Shown here: positions 27,488-40,782 of the stretch, piece by piece | Layout: the number at the start of each line of letters is the position of its first letter | Position numbering within the stretch: position 1 is the stretch's first letter | DNA from: a bacterium | GTDB lineage: Bacteria; Fidelibacterota; Marinisomatia; Marinisomatales; JAHJCW01 | NCBI GenBank assembly: GCA_028282845.1 | Contig: JANQGY010000013.1 | Location: forward strand, 1-64,000 | Direction of reading: 5' to 3' | Length of the DNA: 64,000 nt | Made by a program: the position numbers and the translations under genes | The notes under the pieces: generated by a model | Database searches by the model: none | Told to the model about the DNA's origin: nothing | What the model saw: only the letters and a program-made list of their open reading frames with translations

Positions 27488-30400
27488 TGGCAACAGAATT
27501 CGTACATCTGCATAATCATTCCGATTACAGTCTGCTTGACGGAGCACAAAATATTGATGTGATGTTGGAAACAGCTTCATCTCTCAAGATGGATAGTATT
27601 GCGCTTACTGAACACGGAAATATGTTCAGCGCCATCCAATTCTTTAAAGCAGCTAAGAAGTATGGCATTAAGCCGATAGTTGGCAGTGAAGTGTATGTCG
27701 CAAAAGGCAAGCATACCGAAAAAACCGCTCAACCGGGCGGTGGAAGCAATCATTTGGTTTTGCTTGCTCAAAATTATACCGGCTATAAAAATTTGATGAA
27801 GCTAATCACATACGGCTACTTGGACGGATTTTATTATCGTCCGCGTGTTGACAAGGATTTGTTAAGAAAACATAGCGAAGGAATTATTGCATTATCAGCC
27901 TGTTTAAAAGGGGAAATTCCGGAACGGTTGGTCAAAAATGATTTTGAAGGTGCCAGAAAAGCTGCCTTAGAATATAGTCAGATATTTCCCAATCGCTTCT
28001 ATTTGGAAGTGCAAAATCATCAAATTCCCGAGGAACAGATCAATATCACGAATATTGTAAAATTAGCTAAGGATATTGATTTGCCTCTGGTTGCCACCAA
28101 CGATGCGCATTATGCCAAACAGGAGCATCACAATGCGCATGATATCCACATTTGCCTTGCCACCGGCAAAGAACGTAGTGATACAAATCGCCTGCGCTAT
28201 GCCACATCCGAGTTCTATCTCAAATCGCAGGATGAGATGTATAATTTATTTAAAGATGTTCCCGGCGCAATCGAAAACACCCGGCGCATTGCCGATGAGA
28301 TTGATCTTGATATTCCTTTAGACGAATATCATCTGCCGCATTTCCCAATTCCGGAAGAATCCAAGGATGAAGATGCCGACAGCTATTTGAGCATATTATG
28401 TACAGATGGATTAAAAAACAGATATGGAGAAATAAGCACTGAAATTCAGGAAAGGCTTGATCATGAATTGGGAGTGATCAAAAAAATGGGTTTTGCCGGA
28501 TATTTTTTGATAACGGCTGATTTTGTCAATTATGCCAAAGAAAATGGAATTCCGGTTGGCCCCGGACGGGGCTCAGCCGCCGGTAGTATTGTTTCTTATG
28601 CCCTGGGGATTACCTCAATAGATCCGTTAAAGTATAATTTGCTGTTTGAGAGATTTTTAAATCCGGAACGTATAAGTTTACCTGACATTGATATTGATTT
28701 CTGTATTGAACGGCGTGGTGAGGTAATTGATTACATAAAGAAGCAATATGGCGCCAACTCGGTCACGCAAATAATTACTTTTGGAAAGATGAAAGCCAAG
28801 CAGGTGGTTCGCGATGTTGGTCGCGTTATGGGCTATCCTTTTGGTGAAGTTGATAAGATTGCCAAAGCGATCCCTGATGAACTGAACATCAAATTGGAAG
28901 ACGCCATCAGAAAATCTCCAGAATTGCACAAATTTTCCAAGGGGGAGTATCAGGAATTGATCGAACATTCCTTGGTGCTTGAAGGGCTTAACCGCCATGC
29001 GTCCACACATGCCGCCGGAGTCGTAATTGCACCCGGTGACTTAACGGATTACGTTCCCTTATATAAATCTTCGCAGGGCGATATTACCAGTCAGTATGAT
29101 ATGAAAGGCTTGGAGGACCTTGGTCTTTTGAAAATGGACTTTTTGGGTTTAAGGAATCTGACGGTTATTGATAAGGCAGTAAAATTGATCAAGCAGCAGG
29201 GCATCAAAGTTGATATGGATAAACTCGAGTTTGATGATCAGAAAGTCTATGAGTTATTTGCAAGGGGAATGACTGCCGGTATTTTCCAATTTGAATCATC
29301 GGGTATGCGTGAGTTTTTAAAAAAATTGAAGCCGACAGAGTTGGAAGATTTGATTGCCATGAATGCCCTATACCGCCCCGGCCCGATGAATAATATCAAT
29401 GACTATATTGACCGGAAACATGGTAAAAAGAAAATTAAATATCCACATCCCGATCTGAAACCGATCTTAGAAGAAACGCACGGAATAATAGTTTATCAGG
29501 AACAGGTGATGCAAATTGCCAACCAATTCGCCGGTTTCACTATGGCAGAAGCCGATATTATGCGCAGAGCGATGGGGAAGAAGATCGCCAAACTGATGCA
29601 GGAAGTCTCAAAGAAATTCATCACCGGAGCGATTGAGCTCGGTGTGCCCAAAACTAAGGCGATCGAGATTGTAGAATTAATCGAAAAGTTTGCCCAATAC
29701 GGCTTTAATAAGAGCCACTCGACAGCTTATTCGATTATTGCCTATCAAACAGCTTGGTTAAAAACATACTATCCGGCGGAGTTCATGTCAGCTAATTTAA
29801 CCAGTGAAATGTCCAATAGTGACCGGGTGGTAATTTTGATCAACGAATGTCGAAAGCTGGGAATTGAAGTCAATGCACCGGATATAAACGTTTCCGCTGT
29901 GGATTTTAAACCGGTTGATGATAAAACAATATCTTTCGGATTGAATGCGGTAAAGAATGTAGGCACCAAGACCGTTGTTAAAATTATTGAAGAAAGCGAG
30001 CAAAACGGTAAATTTATAGATATTTTTGACCTCTGCAGCCGGGTTGATTTGCACTCGCTCAATCGAAAAGTGTTGGAAAGTTTGGTTAAAGCAGGGGCGA
30101 TGGATTCGTTGGCAGGAACACGGGCACAAATGTATGCTGCAATTGACAGTGCCCTAAAATACGGACAACAACGCCAAACCGATAAAAATAGTGACCAAGT
30201 TGGATTATTCGATGTGTCGGAATCAATTACTAATCAGGTGGTTGTAAAACCGCCTTTGCCCGATGTTCAGAATTGGTCTGAGCAGGAATCATTAGATTTG
30301 GAGAAAGAAATGCTCGGATTGTATTTATCGGGACATCCTTTATTAAAACATGCCGATGATCTGGAAGAATTCAGCAATTTCGATTTTACCGAAAATGTTT

Positions 30401-30912
30401 CTTTGCGATCGCTTGAAAAAATACAAATTGGCGGTATGATTAGAGATTTGAAACAGCATTATGATCGCAAGAATAATCAAATGGCCTTTTTCAATTTGGA
30501 TTGTTTAGGTGGGCAAGCTGAAGTACTCGCTTTTAGCGATACCTATAATCGCTATAAAAGTTTGATCGAGGAGAACAAAATTGTATTTATTCAGGGTAAA
30601 CCGACAGACCGGTCGGATTTTGCGGACTTGAAATTAATAGCCGATCACATTGTACCTCTTGAACAATGCCGTGAATTAATGTCGCGAAGAGTAAATATCA
30701 GGCTTAAACCGGAATTAGCAGAAGAACTTGATCTGGCAAGTTTGCATAAATTAGCGAATAGCTATCAAGGAAATTGCAGTTTGATTTTTCATATATCAAA
30801 CGGACAATTGAGACAGCGCATTTTAGCACAAAATATTAAAGTATCTACCGATAAAACATTTTTACAGAAACTCCGCCAGGAATACGGTGATAAGAATATC
30901 TGGATAGAATGA
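27487..30912 (+). CDS. dnaE: DNA polymerase III subunit alpha
   Basis: The replicative DNA polymerase, 1141 residues. The PHP domain opens with 'FVHLHNHSDYSLLDGAQ'. The polymerase active site carries 'LPDIDIDFCIERRGEVIDYI' (about residue 400) after the 'PVGPGRGSAAGSIVSYALGI' segment. 'FNKSHSTAYSIIAYQTAWLK' and the later OB-fold region ('KIQIGGMIRDLKQHYD') follow in the usual order. ATG 27487 overlaps the upstream stop as TGATG; the frame also reads a few codons further up. It overlaps dtd by 4 bases. Confidence 0.97.
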   Translation: MATEFVHLHNHSDYSLLDGAQNIDVMLETASSLKMDSIALTEHGNMFSAIQFFKAAKKYGIKPIVGSEVYVAKGKHTEKTAQPGGGSNHLVLLAQNYTGYKNLMKLITYGYLDGFYYRPRVDKDLLRKHSEGIIALSACLKGEIPERLVKNDFEGARKAALEYSQIFPNRFYLEVQNHQIPEEQINITNIVKLAKDIDLPLVATNDAHYAKQEHHNAHDIHICLATGKERSDTNRLRYATSEFYLKSQDEMYNLFKDVPGAIENTRRIADEIDLDIPLDEYHLPHFPIPEESKDEDADSYLSILCTDGLKNRYGEISTEIQERLDHELGVIKKMGFAGYFLITADFVNYAKENGIPVGPGRGSAAGSIVSYALGITSIDPLKYNLLFERFLNPERISLPDIDIDFCIERRGEVIDYIKKQYGANSVTQIITFGKMKAKQVVRDVGRVMGYPFGEVDKIAKAIPDELNIKLEDAIRKSPELHKFSKGEYQELIEHSLVLEGLNRHASTHAAGVVIAPGDLTDYVPLYKSSQGDITSQYDMKGLEDLGLLKMDFLGLRNLTVIDKAVKLIKQQGIKVDMDKLEFDDQKVYELFARGMTAGIFQFESSGMREFLKKLKPTELEDLIAMNALYRPGPMNNINDYIDRKHGKKKIKYPHPDLKPILEETHGIIVYQEQVMQIANQFAGFTMAEADIMRRAMGKKIAKLMQEVSKKFITGAIELGVPKTKAIEIVELIEKFAQYGFNKSHSTAYSIIAYQTAWLKTYYPAEFMSANLTSEMSNSDRVVILINECRKLGIEVNAPDINVSAVDFKPVDDKTISFGLNAVKNVGTKTVVKIIEESEQNGKFIDIFDLCSRVDLHSLNRKVLESLVKAGAMDSLAGTRAQMYAAIDSALKYGQQRQTDKNSDQVGLFDVSESITNQVVVKPPLPDVQNWSEQESLDLEKEMLGLYLSGHPLLKHADDLEEFSNFDFTENVSLRSLEKIQIGGMIRDLKQHYDRKNNQMAFFNLDCLGGQAEVLAFSDTYNRYKSLIEENKIVFIQGKPTDRSDFADLKLIADHIVPLEQCRELMSRRVNIRLKPELAEELDLASLHKLANSYQGNCSLIFHISNGQLRQRILAQNIKVSTDKTFLQKLRQEYGDKNIWIE

Positions 30913-31358
30913 TAGCCGTAATTCAACGTGTAACTCAAGCTGCGATTACAATTGATGGCAAGGAAATTGCAAGGATTGAAAACGGCTTGGTTGTCCTACT
31001 AGGCGTCATGGTAAATGATAAACAGGATGACGCCAACTTTTTAGCAACTAAGATTCTGAATTTTCGGATTTTTAACGATGCGGACGATAAAATGAATTTG
31101 GCGATCAACGACGTTGGCGGTGAAATATTAGTAATAAGTCAATTCACATTATGCGCCGACTGGTTGAAAGGGCGCAGGCCAAGTTTTGTTAAGGCTGCCC
31201 CGCCGGAGGATGGCGAAAAATTATACCGACAATTTGTGGCAAATCTTAAGAATGAAGGAATCGGTGTAAAAACCGGACGATTCGGAGCAATGATGGATGT
31301 AACCTTGATAAACAATGGTCCGGTTACGTTCGTGTTAGATAGCGCTTTAAAGTGCTAA
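30909..31358 (+). CDS. dtd: D-aminoacyl-tRNA deacylase
   Basis: Hydrolyses D-amino acids (and glycine mischarged on tRNA-Ala) from tRNA. The 149 residues show the N-terminal 'MIAVIQRVTQAAITIDG', the catalytic 'VISQFTLCADWLKGRRPSF' and the Gly-cisPro motif in 'INNGPVTFVLDS'. Length and motifs are all standard. The ATGA overlap with dnaE suggests co-translation. Confidence 0.95.
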   Translation: MIAVIQRVTQAAITIDGKEIARIENGLVVLLGVMVNDKQDDANFLATKILNFRIFNDADDKMNLAINDVGGEILVISQFTLCADWLKGRRPSFVKAAPPEDGEKLYRQFVANLKNEGIGVKTGRFGAMMDVTLINNGPVTFVLDSALKC

Positions 31359-31436
31359 ATATATGATAGATTTGAATCTATGTTTTTTTAATTATCTGAT
31401 TGTAATTTTATCACCAAGTAATTAACGAGTAATGAA

Positions 31437-31841
31437 ATGGATCAAAAAATCAGAATCGTGATGGCAAAACCGGGCCTGGATGGGCATGACCGCGGGATTA
31501 AAGTTTTGGCAGCAGCCTACCGCGATGCCGGAATGGAAGTGATCTATTTGGGCTTGCGGCAGACACCGGAAATGATTGTATCGGCAGCTTTGCAAGAAGA
31601 TGCCGACGTGATTGCACTCTCGATTCTATCCGGTGCACATAATACAATATTTCCCCGTGTTTTGGAGCTTATGAAGGAAAAAGGATTGGATGATGTACTG
31701 TTAACCGGTGGCGGAATTATTCCCGATAAGGATGTGAAAGTATTGCAGTCAAAAGGGGTTGGTAAATTATTTGGACCGGGCACACCTGTACAGGAAACAA
31801 TTGACTATATCAATGATTGGGTAAGTCAAAATAAGCGCTAA
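31437..31841 (+). CDS. Cobalamin-binding subunit of methylmalonyl-CoA mutase type
   Basis: A stand-alone B12-binding domain of 134 residues. '[20 protein letters not shown]' contains the DxHxxG cobalamin-ligand motif, and '[18 protein letters not shown]' and '[13 protein letters not shown]' are the SxL and GG motifs of the Rossmann-like fold. In bacteria such small subunits pair with a separate catalytic mutase subunit to convert methylmalonyl-CoA and succinyl-CoA. No large subunit is found in this window, so the partner must be elsewhere. Its stop overlaps the next start by one base. Confidence 0.9.
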   Translation: MDQKIRIVMAKPGLDGHDRGIKVLAAAYRDAGMEVIYLGLRQTPEMIVSAALQEDADVIALSILSGAHNTIFPRVLELMKEKGLDDVLLTGGGIIPDKDVKVLQSKGVGKLFGPGTPVQETIDYINDWVSQNKR

Positions 31842-32737
31842 TGGATTTAACAAATAAATCAGAACTCGAACAATACTTTGCTGAAAATTTTGATACGGTT
31901 TTTTTCCCGATATTAGCCGATTTATACCGAAAAGAAGGAGATCTTAGCCGAGCGCGCAAAGTTTGTGAAATCGGTTTGGAATACCACCCCAATAACATAC
32001 CCGGTACTTTCATATTAGGAGAATTGTATCAAAAACAGGGCAACTTGGAAGAAGCCGAGAAATTTTACAAAAATGTACTTTCAATTAATTCCTGGCATTA
32101 TTGCGCAATCATTAATTTGGTAAAAATACAAACCAAGCTAAAGAGATCTGAAGAATCAATTGCCAAGCTCTGGCATAAAATCATCAGGATAAACCCAACC
32201 CATGCCGAGGCGCAGAAACATCTAAAAGTATTACTTGGCAGAATTAAGAGAAATTCCGGTGAACAAAAAATTGGGAGCAAAATCGAGCCCAAACTAGAGG
32301 GAAAATCCATTAAAAAATTAGCCAGTCAGGTTAAGAGCGAGATTAGCGATGGAATTAGAAAGGATAGACCGCAGACTCCTGCCGGTGAAAAAACTGAAGG
32401 CGAAGTTCAAAAACTGAAGCAAAAATTGGAAGTTCCCAAGAAGAAATCATCCGATGATGATCTAATAGAGGGGATGAAAGCGAAATCCGAGGAAATTCTC
32501 AGCCCCAAACCACCGACAATAAAACCAACTAAAATTAGCGAAGAAGATTTACAGGCTTTAGATATTACTCCACGAATGGCAACTTTCACGATGGTCAATG
32601 TATTAAAACGACAGAAATTATATCAACAAGCTTTATACGTGCTTAATATGTTGGAAGAGAAAGGTGCCGATCAAGCTCTCATAGATCAAGAGCGCCAAAC
32701 AATTCAAGAGCTTTTGGAAAAAAGCGAATCAAAATAG
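31841..32737 (+). CDS. TPR-repeat protein
   Basis: A 298-residue cytoplasmic protein with two or three tetratricopeptide repeats near the N-terminus ('PILADLYRKEGDLSRARKVC', 'FILGELYQKQGNLEEAEKFY'). A long charged low-complexity linker follows (about residues 130-230), and then a short helical C-terminal domain. TPRs mediate protein-protein contacts; no partner can be named. The ATG at 31841 overlaps the upstream stop, and pepP begins 8 bases after its end, so it belongs to the dnaE-dtd-pepP run of genes. Confidence 0.7.
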   Translation: MDLTNKSELEQYFAENFDTVFFPILADLYRKEGDLSRARKVCEIGLEYHPNNIPGTFILGELYQKQGNLEEAEKFYKNVLSINSWHYCAIINLVKIQTKLKRSEESIAKLWHKIIRINPTHAEAQKHLKVLLGRIKRNSGEQKIGSKIEPKLEGKSIKKLASQVKSEISDGIRKDRPQTPAGEKTEGEVQKLKQKLEVPKKKSSDDDLIEGMKAKSEEILSPKPPTIKPTKISEEDLQALDITPRMATFTMVNVLKRQKLYQQALYVLNMLEEKGADQALIDQERQTIQELLEKSESK

Positions 32738-32745
32738 GAAATTAC

Positions 32746-33825
32746 ATGTCAGAACAGATTTTTGGAGATCGTCGGACAAGACTGAAGTCTATCTTGGCGG
32801 AGAAATCTTTAGATGGAATGTTAATCAGCAATCTAACTAATGTGCGCTACTTGTCCGGATTTACCGGTTCGGCAGGTTCCTGCATTATCACTGCCGATAA
32901 AAATTATTTTATTACAGATGGTCGCTATATGGAACGATCAAAAAATGAGGTTAAAGACTTTGAACGCTTGATTGATTACGGGACGCATCTTGAGATTGCT
33001 CAAAAGTATAACGCGATTGCGGAAGGATCAAAATTGGCGTTTGAAAGCGATGATGTTACCGTATCAGCTCATCAGCAAATGCAAGAACTGTTCCCAAAGG
33101 TAAAATGGGAAGGTACAAAAATGATTTTGGAAATGCTTGCGGCGGTGAAGGATCAAACCGAAATTGATGCTCTTAAAACTGCAATTGAGATAACCGATAT
33201 TGTATTTGCAGAAGTATTAAGCCTAATTAAGGTTGGTGTTACCGAGAAGGAAATTGCATTGGAAATTGAGAAACGCTACTGGAAATATGCCGAAGGTGAG
33301 GCATTTCCCACAATCATAGCTTCAGGGGCAAACAGCGCTTTGCCGCATTATCAACCCGCTGAGCGCAAATTCCAAAAAGGTGATTTTGTCGTAATTGATA
33401 CCGGTGCAAAATATGCCGGCTATCACGCCGATATGACCCGAACGGTGGTCATCGGTGAAGCGTCTGAAAAGCATCATGAGATTTATAATATCGTCAAAAA
33501 GTCGCAACAAGCGGGTATTGATGCAGCGCGCGCCGGCGTTAGTTGTAAAGCGGTTGACGAGGCAACACGTTCGGTCATTACCGATGCCGGATATGGTGAT
33601 AATTACATCCACTCCGCGGGTCACGGAATTGGATTGGAAATTCATGCCCATCCCCGTTTTAGTCAATTGAGTGAGGACGTTTTGGAGGAAAATAACGTTA
33701 TGACCGTTGAGCCCGGCATCTATTTAGCAGACTGGGGCGGTGTCCGCATCGAGGATGATATTTGGGTAAAAGAATCAGCTAGCGAAATTCTGAACAAGAC
33801 GACCAAAGAATTGCTTATCCTTTAG
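32746..33825 (+). CDS. pepQ: Xaa-Pro aminopeptidase / M24 metallopeptidase
   Basis: A dimetal peptidase that removes N-terminal residues before proline or splits Xaa-Pro dipeptides. It has an N-terminal creatinase domain ('MLISNLTNVRYLSGFTGSAG') and a pita-bread catalytic domain. The metal ligands are visible: Asp in 'VIDTGAKYAGYHADMTRT' (two Asp), His in 'HSAGHGIGLEIHAHP', and Glu in 'MTVEPGIY' and 'GVRIEDD'. At 359 residues it is near the PepQ/YqhT length. Whether it is an aminopeptidase or dipeptidase cannot be read from sequence. Confidence 0.88.
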   Translation: MSEQIFGDRRTRLKSILAEKSLDGMLISNLTNVRYLSGFTGSAGSCIITADKNYFITDGRYMERSKNEVKDFERLIDYGTHLEIAQKYNAIAEGSKLAFESDDVTVSAHQQMQELFPKVKWEGTKMILEMLAAVKDQTEIDALKTAIEITDIVFAEVLSLIKVGVTEKEIALEIEKRYWKYAEGEAFPTIIASGANSALPHYQPAERKFQKGDFVVIDTGAKYAGYHADMTRTVVIGEASEKHHEIYNIVKKSQQAGIDAARAGVSCKAVDEATRSVITDAGYGDNYIHSAGHGIGLEIHAHPRFSQLSEDVLEENNVMTVEPGIYLADWGGVRIEDDIWVKESASEILNKTTKELLIL

Positions 33826-33847
33826 CAGCACACACGCCTTAATTGAC

Positions 33848-34447
33848 ATGATTAATACGATATTTTTTGATATTGGTGGTGTGCTGTTGAATATATATCC
33901 TGAACGAACCGTGGAATATCTGAGCACGCTTACCGGTTTGTCCGATCAGGAAATATTCGATTCTTTTCCAGAAGAAGCGCACCACAAGTATGAGAAAGGA
34001 TTGCTCTCTGACGAAGAATTTTTTTATGCTGCAAAGCAAGAATTATCCACAGCTAATGGATTGACTAGCGACGAGTTTTGGAATGCCTGGAGCATGATGG
34101 TAGGAGAGAAAACAAAAGTGGCGGATCTAATGAATGAATTAGCCGGTGATTATTCTATTTGGTTATTGTCCAATACAAATTCCTATCACATAATTAGCGA
34201 GAAGCGGTTGGATTTCTTTCCTGAAATTGACGGAGCTATATATTCCTATGAAATAGGTGCTCGCAAACCTGAAAAAGAGATTTTTGAGAAGGCGTTAAGA
34301 ATTTCCAAGGCAGAAGCCGAGCATTCGTTATTTATTGATGATCTAATCGAGAATGTAGAAGCAGCTCGTGCAATGAACTTTAAGGCAATTCAATTTATTT
34401 CTTATAATGATCTTAAACAAAAACTGATCAACTTTGGCATAATGTAA
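33848..34447 (+). CDS. HAD-superfamily phosphatase
   Basis: A 199-residue haloacid-dehalogenase-like hydrolase. Motif I is 'TIFFDIGGVLLN', with the nucleophilic Asp; motif II is 'WLLSNTNSYH'; motif III lies near 'GARKPEKEIFEKAL'; and motif IV is 'SLFIDDLIENVEAARAMNFK'. This order matches the IA subgroup such as YihX-like sugar-phosphate phosphatases. The substrate is unknown. It follows the M24 peptidase by 22 bases on the same strand. Confidence 0.85.
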   Translation: MINTIFFDIGGVLLNIYPERTVEYLSTLTGLSDQEIFDSFPEEAHHKYEKGLLSDEEFFYAAKQELSTANGLTSDEFWNAWSMMVGEKTKVADLMNELAGDYSIWLLSNTNSYHIISEKRLDFFPEIDGAIYSYEIGARKPEKEIFEKALRISKAEAEHSLFIDDLIENVEAARAMNFKAIQFISYNDLKQKLINFGIM

Positions 34448-34501
34448 TCCAGCGTATTCTTTTGTAAGTTAATACACTAAGTTCAATTAATTAACAGCTA
34501 T

Positions 34502-35143
34502 ATGAACGATAACAATATTAGCATTGGTGAGCCTACGGCGCCCCGTTACGAATTCCGCACGTTTGGTCGTGATTTTAAACTACAATTGGAATTGATGGAA
34601 CAATTTACGCAGCCTGTACCGGAAGACCTGCAGATAAGAGTGTTTAATGAGGTATATATTGTTTCCAAGAACACTGATGAAGTAAATATCAAAGTAAAAA
34701 ATTCTTTGTTGGACATTAAAAAATTGATCAATACTAATAATAATTTGGAACAATGGGATTCGGTAGCAAAATATAAATTTCCTTTAAATCAAGAAACATT
34801 ATTGAACGAAATACTGCCTTTGCTAAAGGCTGATATACCAATCTTGGAACACAATGAATTTGGTGTAAAGGAATTTTTAAGCATTACCAAGCGACACAAA
34901 GACCTTATTCCGATCACTGTTCAGAAAAAGCGCAATGCTTACATCGTAAACTATACAATTTGCGAATTTGCCGAAGTAATAATTGGTAATGATTATCTAT
35001 ACACCATTGCCGTTGAATCAGTTGATAGTGATGAGGTAATTAATACTGCTGAACAGCTAGGAATGAATTCCTTTAAAAATATTAATTATGTTCAGGCAAT
35101 TAAACGCGTCACCGGATTAACGAGTGATGCATTTACGAATTAG
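34502..35143 (+). CDS. Conserved hypothetical, CYTH-like
   Basis: A 213-residue soluble protein that I do not recognise with certainty. The pattern 'RYEFRTFGRDFKLQLELM' near the N-terminus, the alternating charged strands 'NIKVKNSLLDIKKL' and the C-terminal 'IAVESVDSDEVINTAEQLGM' followed by 'INYVQAIKRV' resemble the CYTH/triphosphate tunnel fold, whose members bind triphosphates or polyphosphate through charged residues lining a barrel. That is an inference. A possible role in nucleotide or polyphosphate metabolism is therefore only a suggestion. It sits alone between a HAD phosphatase gene and convergent pcm. Confidence 0.5.
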   Translation: MNDNNISIGEPTAPRYEFRTFGRDFKLQLELMEQFTQPVPEDLQIRVFNEVYIVSKNTDEVNIKVKNSLLDIKKLINTNNNLEQWDSVAKYKFPLNQETLLNEILPLLKADIPILEHNEFGVKEFLSITKRHKDLIPITVQKKRNAYIVNYTICEFAEVIIGNDYLYTIAVESVDSDEVINTAEQLGMNSFKNINYVQAIKRVTGLTSDAFTN

Positions 35144-35226
35144 CGTTTTATCTTTATAAGTCCGGTTCGTATCACTTCCTTATCAGCAGGGATTCATAAT
35201 TAATATTATTATTGTACACACTATTA

Positions 35227-35868
35227 TTACCCAACCATTGGAACAAAACGTACTCCGAGCGATTGTTTGATTGAGACTTTTTTGTTTTTATTTTTTCTAA
35301 TAATGAACAACGATTGATCAAAAACGCTCTTACCTACTGGCAACACCATTATTCCGTCTGGAGCTAATTGCTCAATCAAGGTATCCGGAATTGATGACGG
35401 AGCGGCTGTACCGATAATTCTATCAAAAGGTGCGGCTTGCTTCCAACCCAATAAACCGTTTGATTTGTGAACTGAGACATTATTGTAACCAAGCCTACTT
35501 AATCTATCTTTAGCGGATTCAGCCAAATCTTCGATATATTCTAAAGAGATTACTTTTTGTACAATCATAGATAGTACAGCCGACTGATAGCCACAACCGG
35601 TGCCAATTTCGAGTACTTTATGGTGCGGTTTCAATTCCAAGACTTCAGTCATAAATGCCACAATGTAGGGTTGGCTGATAGTTTGTCCATGATCAATTGG
35701 TAACGGTCCGTCAAAATAAGCGAGGTGTTGTTCACCTTCGGCAACGAACAAATGCCGCGGGACGGATTCCATTGTATTAAGGACATTGATATCAACAATT
35801 CCCCTGCGGCGAAGCTGATCCTCGACCATTTTTATCCGCCGGGTTTTAAAATCTTTCAAATCTTTCAA
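35227..35868 (-). CDS. pcm: Protein-L-isoaspartate O-methyltransferase
   Basis: Repairs damaged proteins by methylating L-isoaspartyl residues with S-adenosylmethionine. The 213 residues contain 'MVEDQLRRRGIVDINVLNTM' near the N-terminus, 'PLPIDHGQTISQPYIVAFM', and the SAM motif 'VLEIGTGCGYQSAVLSM'. Length and order match the bacterial enzyme. It is divergent from the propeller-type gene that starts at 35911. Confidence 0.94.
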   Translation of the reverse strand: MKDLKDFKTRRIKMVEDQLRRRGIVDINVLNTMESVPRHLFVAEGEQHLAYFDGPLPIDHGQTISQPYIVAFMTEVLELKPHHKVLEIGTGCGYQSAVLSMIVQKVISLEYIEDLAESAKDRLSRLGYNNVSVHKSNGLLGWKQAAPFDRIIGTAAPSSIPDTLIEQLAPDGIMVLPVGKSVFDQSLFIIRKNKNKKVSIKQSLGVRFVPMVG

Positions 35869-35910
35869 TTATATCATCTAATTTTGATTAGGGAATTTAT
35901 AAGGAAGTTA

Positions 35911-36855
35911 ATGAAATATTCGGCATACATACTTTTAATACTTATTCCACTATTTATTTGTGCCCAATCTGTTGAGCCGGTTTATATTACGCTTAACGGT
36001 GCGATCACCGATCCCGATCAGGAAGTATCAGGTCTTGCCTGGTACAATGATAATTTAATCCTACTTCCGCAATATCCTGCCGACGCGATCTATTCCATAC
36101 CGAAAATCGAATTACTGGAATTTCTTGATTCAGATCGTCAGTCTATCACACCAAGCACAGTTGATTGGAGCGCCAACGGTCTTGAAAAGAAGATTCGCGG
36201 ATTTGAAGGTTTTGAATCAATCGCTTTTAGCGATGATCAAGTTTACCTTACCATTGAGGCGGAGATACGCAATAGTAATTACGGATATCTGGTTAAAGGA
36301 AGTCTTGAGGGAAACACTATTGAAATAAATACAAATAAGCTAACGAAGATTAAAACGCCGGTTCATTTGCGTAATATGACCTATGAAACCATCTTGTTGA
36401 CTGACGAAGGTATTATCGTTATTTATGAAGTTAATTCCAAAGAAGTAAACCCAAATCCGAGCTATTATCGGTTCGATTATCAATTGAATAATTTTGTAGT
36501 TAACAAATTTCCACATATTGATTACCGACTTACCGATGCAACCGAAGTAGATCACAATAATACGTTTTGGGCAATTAATTATTTTTGGCCCGGCGATTAT
36601 AAATTGTTGAAACCGGCTTTGGGCTATCCAATAACAAATGCTAAGGATATCCGCCCGGTGGAACGATTGCTCGAATTTGAATTGTTGAGTAACACGATAG
36701 TTAGAACAGAAACGCCGCCTTTAAACCTTAAACTTGCTGAATCCGGAGATTCGCGTAATTGGGAGGGAATAGTGCGTTTAGATGACCGCGGATTTCTTAT
36801 TGTAACAGATAAATTCCCCGGCACAGTCCTTGCGTTTGTACCTTTTAATGATTGA
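35911..36855 (+). CDS. Secreted beta-propeller protein, phytase-like/esterase-like domain
   Basis: A 314-residue exported protein with signal peptide 'MKYSAYILLILIPLFICAQ'. The rest reads as a beta-propeller ('EVSGLAWYNDNLILLPQYP', 'FEGFESIAFSDDQVYLTIEA'), and its end, 'RNWEGIVRLDDRGFLIVTD', resembles the esterase-like domain of phytase (PF13449 type). The function is unproven. The frame is open upstream into pcm on the other strand, but ATG 35911 with AAGGAAG just before it gives a proper signal peptide. Confidence 0.6.
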   Translation: MKYSAYILLILIPLFICAQSVEPVYITLNGAITDPDQEVSGLAWYNDNLILLPQYPADAIYSIPKIELLEFLDSDRQSITPSTVDWSANGLEKKIRGFEGFESIAFSDDQVYLTIEAEIRNSNYGYLVKGSLEGNTIEINTNKLTKIKTPVHLRNMTYETILLTDEGIIVIYEVNSKEVNPNPSYYRFDYQLNNFVVNKFPHIDYRLTDATEVDHNNTFWAINYFWPGDYKLLKPALGYPITNAKDIRPVERLLEFELLSNTIVRTETPPLNLKLAESGDSRNWEGIVRLDDRGFLIVTDKFPGTVLAFVPFND

Positions 36856-36857
36856 TC

Positions 36858-37223
36858 TTATACTTCGTCGGATTTATCGTCCGTATCAAAACCAATTTTT
36901 GATTCAAACGGACTGGGCAGATCAAAACCGTCAACACCGGGAAAATGCACGACCGAAGTTATCAAGGGCCACGGTATAAGAAGAGAACCGGTCACTGATT
37001 GGTAAATAGGTTTTTTGGGTTTTTCGCCTTTTTCAGTTTTCAGCTTGGGCAATTTGAAATTAGTGAATTCTACCCAAATGCCATATTCATCGTAACCGAC
37101 AACTTTTACATAGATTGACTTTTGGTTTACACCGAGATCGGCTAACGGCTCGGGGTTGGCTAAGATTAATAGGATAACATCGCCGGCGATATCCTTCATC
37201 GTCATAATTTCTGATTTATTCAT
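36858..37223 (-). CDS. Hypothetical protein
   Basis: A 121-residue protein without recognisable family. It has no signal peptide or membrane segment. The centre is strand-rich ('SIYVKVVGYDEYGIWVEFTN') with a Lys-rich loop ('KLPKLKTEKGEKPKKP'), which could be a small beta-barrel, and the C-terminus is acidic (DTDDKSDEV). It lies 14 bases downstream of ligA on the same strand and ends 2 bases from the convergent propeller gene, so it is probably co-transcribed with ligA. Confidence 0.55.
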   Translation of the reverse strand: MNKSEIMTMKDIAGDVILLILANPEPLADLGVNQKSIYVKVVGYDEYGIWVEFTNFKLPKLKTEKGEKPKKPIYQSVTGSLLIPWPLITSVVHFPGVDGFDLPSPFESKIGFDTDDKSDEV

Positions 37224-37237
37224 AATTACCTCAAATA

Positions 37238-40725
<3,488 letters not shown>

Positions 40726-40782
40726 GCGCAAATTTACGTTTAAAATATAAAATAGACACTTGGGTATTCATATCAAATATGT

